Positions 61,645 to 64,000 of a DNA stretch of 64,000 nucleotides are shown in pieces. The DNA lies in NCBI GenBank assembly GCA_011009095.1, contig VTPC01004745.1, positions 64,826 through 128,825 of the forward strand, given 5' to 3'. How positions within the stretch are numbered: position 1 is the first letter of the stretch; the number at the start of each line of letters is the position of its first letter. The position numbers were made by a program, and so were the translations under genes. This stretch comes from Ignelater luminosus (lineage: Eukaryota > Arthropoda > Insecta > Coleoptera > Elateridae). The notes under the pieces were generated by a model, which saw nothing but the letters and a program-made list of their open reading frames with translations, had not been told where the DNA came from and did not search any database.

Positions 61645-62390
61645 GTAAGTTTATTTATTCTAGAGTATTTCGATTTAGCTTAGTATCATAACTAAATACT
61701 ATCTATGTTGCAATATTAAATATAAGTAAATGAATTCATAATAAAAAAATATAGTAATAACATATTTTTTAAAATTGTAACTCGTAGAAATTATTAACTT
61801 AAAAAAACATATTTATAGTTAAATAAGTAATTAATGATAATGTTAAATGTTTTATGTAGAAGTAATGTCTAAATGAATGAAGATTGAGTATATAAATAAG
61901 ACTATTTACGTATTTAGTAAAAAAATTTGTTGATAAAAAAGTTAATCTTGAATATTAACAATTTTTAATTTTGATATTTTACTTTAGGACTAACATCTCT
62001 TTCATTATTTGGTTAATTATTAATCATATTATGTAAGGACTAACATTTCTTTGATCATTATTATCAGTAGCATAATATAATATACATAATAATCAAGACA
62101 TATCTGTACATAAGTACATGAATAATATGCTACATTGTAAACTTTAGAAGAATAAATGTATAACCTATGTTTTATTTAATTGTCATGTAAATAAATAAAA
62201 TAAATACACTTAAACATTTAAATTAACTTTATTTTCACACATGATAAATTCAACAAAAATAGCAACCGAAGCGGCCATTGATATTGACATGTTTTTTTTT
62301 GTTTTTTTTAAACTGTGCGCAAGTCTAACTTAAAAATTACAAAATGAGATATTACTATTGCCCCCAACCTTGAAAGGACAATATCTTCAA
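61645..62390. other. Nothing recognised
   Basis: Very AT-rich stretch with a weak direct repeat (AGGACTAACAT..CTTT at about 61986 and 62036) and a T-rich run near 62290. The LTR of the adjoining BEL/Pao element was not identified here. Confidence 0.4.
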
Positions 62391-62394
62391 CGAG

Positions 62395-64000
62395 ATATTA
62401 ACACAAATATACAATATATACAAAACGACCATCTTGATTTCTAGTCGTTATGTGACAAAAATATTCTTCACATTGTTTGTCATCATTAGATAATAATGGA
62501 CTTACATTAACCTCTTCCAACCACCAAAACTTTGGTAAATCATGTTGGATTGAACATTCAAGATTATTAGTCAAATTTTCATTTGTACTCAGATGACAAT
62601 ATTGTCCCAAATTAGATACATTAATTTGACCTGTAACTGTATATCCGAATTCAGTATTTTAAAGTACAGGCATTCCTTTTCCTAAATAAATTATTCCAGC
62701 CCTAAAAATTCTCCAAAAATGACTAGCCCCAATTAAAAAGTGTATTTGATTTGGAATATTAAACTTTGGATCTGCAAGAGAAACATTATCCGGCAATTTC
62801 CAATCAGATATATTAACTTCGACATTTGCTAAGCATCCTGTTATCGTAGGAAGAACATAACAAGATAATTTTAAATTAAAGTTGTTGTGCATGGAGGCAA
62901 GCCAAACATTACATTTAGACCTCACATTAGCAATAACATTACTGACCCCATTAATTGAAATATTAACTGGAATTTCATCAAGTTCTAAATTTCTTACTAA
63001 ATTTGAAGTTAGAAAATTTGGTTGAGAACCATTATCCAGCATGCAATTGCAAATATGAAGCTTTCCTGCTCTATCATATATATAAGCACAAACTGTTGAT
63101 AGTATTACATATGAAGCTTTTATATCATTAGAGACATATGATGAAGCAAAGGATTCAGCCTCTTCTACAGATTTCTTACCACTGACTGTAAGATGCAACA
63201 ACTTATTATGTTTCTGTTTGCAAACCTTACATGATCCTGCCTTACACCCTGCAGATTCATTTCCAGAACATAAGCAATTTTTACATAAATTTAACTCAGA
63301 AACCTTGGCAATTCTATCATCAATTGATAACTGTAAAAACTCTTTACAAGTATAAATTTTGTGTGGTTTTCTACAAAAGTTACACTTTCCATTAAAAGCA
63401 ACAACATGACTACTATCATTCTTTAATCTTAACTTATGAACAGGATTTGATGAATTATTTTTTAAATTAAAATCAACAGACTTTAATAAATTAGTTCTTC
63501 CCTTTAAAAAGTCTTGCGTTCTGTTAGGGTAGGAATTTCATCTGCTGTATTGTTTTTCCCATTCACAAGCACTGACTCTGTCTAACTTAAAACAGACAGT
63601 AAAAATTAACAAAGGATCCCAATGCTTCTCTAACGTTCTTAAATGTTTAAACAATGTATCTATCAAAGATCGGATTGATACGGCAGAATCTTTTACAACT
63701 GGTGATAGATTATTTAAGCCTTTATATGAGTATTGATTAGTAATCTTTTATTATTATATCTATTACACAATAGATCCCATATAGTCTTATAATTTTCAGA
63801 TGAAAATTCCAAAGATAGTATGATGTTAAGAGCATCAGCTTCCAATGAAGCTTTCAAATAATGGAACTTCTAAATCGAATTTATAGAATCATTTAAATGA
63901 ATCAGTGATTCAAATGTGTCTTTGAATGTAAGCCAGTTATCATAATTACCTTGGAATCTTGGGAGGTCAATTACTGGTAATTTAATATTATTTAGCAAGT
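62395..64000 (-). pseudogene. BEL/Pao retrotransposon gag-protease region (cut by right edge)
   Basis: Minus strand, from the right edge inward. The gag DUF1759-type region is first (LPVIDLPRFQGNYDNWLTFK, 63980s; KFHYLKASLEADALNII, 63870s). C-x-x-C zinc knuckles come next (CNFCRKPHKIYTCKEF and C-K-N-C-L-C...C-K-V-C, 63400-63210). An aspartic protease of the DUF1758 type follows in a 180-codon frame (63201-62659), with C-M-L-D-N-G-S-Q-x-N-F-L as active site and F-L-I-G-A-S-H-F-W near its end. After a TAA, apparently one substitution in frame, 62610-62398 carries the protease-RT linker, with FWWLEEV and KQCEEYFCHITTRNQDGRFV. The RT is missing. At least one gag frameshift (about 63530) and stops exist. 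Asn replaces the usual Ser/Thr after the catalytic Asp (D-N-G rather than D-S/T-G). Confidence 0.92.

Overview
This window looks like a piece of an AT-rich insect chromosome, possibly a beetle, although the order is a guess. The signs are GT-AG introns of very different sizes (59 bp to about 19.6 kb) and a dense layer of decayed transposons of kinds common in insects: Tc1/mariner, pogo, hAT, jockey, RTE, copia, gypsy and BEL/Pao. I see no bacterial operon, tRNA, rRNA or CRISPR array.

The one confident host gene is on the minus strand. It encodes a scavenger receptor class B (CD36-family) membrane protein. Seven exons with good splice sites and consistent phases run from the start codon at 48738 down to the left edge, where the gene continues outside the window. 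They encode the first 376 residues: a long N-terminal tail, the N-terminal membrane segment and much of the lumenal/extracellular domain. Exons 2-3 (about 38 kb) and 5-7 (the first 729 bases) are clustered. The other introns are about 10.4, 19.6 and 17.5 kb.

Those introns are filled with repeats: a small TA-flanked inverted-repeat element (2.3 kb), Tc1 relics (6.5 and 12.2 kb), a 1.2-kb pogo-type TIR element (15.2 kb), a segmental repeat whose first copy carries a 561-bp insertion (18.9-21.9 kb), a mariner relic (20.2 kb), a pogo/jerky-like element (26.5 kb), a hAT with a perfect 8-bp target duplication (32.2 kb), two adjacent MITEs (34.4-35.3 kb), a jockey LINE relic (39.7 kb) and a nearly perfect palindrome of about 990 bp (42.5-43.5 kb).

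Upstream of the gene (48.7-64 kb) I see no host gene, only mobile DNA. This comprises a copia pol fragment, a Ty3/gypsy pol fragment, two Tc1/mariner-type relics with the DUF4817-like N-terminus, an RTE LINE relic, a foldback MITE and a BEL/Pao gag-protease region running off the right edge.

The most interesting object is in the gypsy fragment. Downstream of the integrase C-terminal region, the same reading frame runs into a macro domain of the OARD1/TARG1 (ADP-ribose glycohydrolase) type. The frame is interrupted only by two point-like stops at conserved Cys and Trp positions. This suggests an ancestral retroelement Pol carrying a C-terminal ADP-ribose-processing domain.
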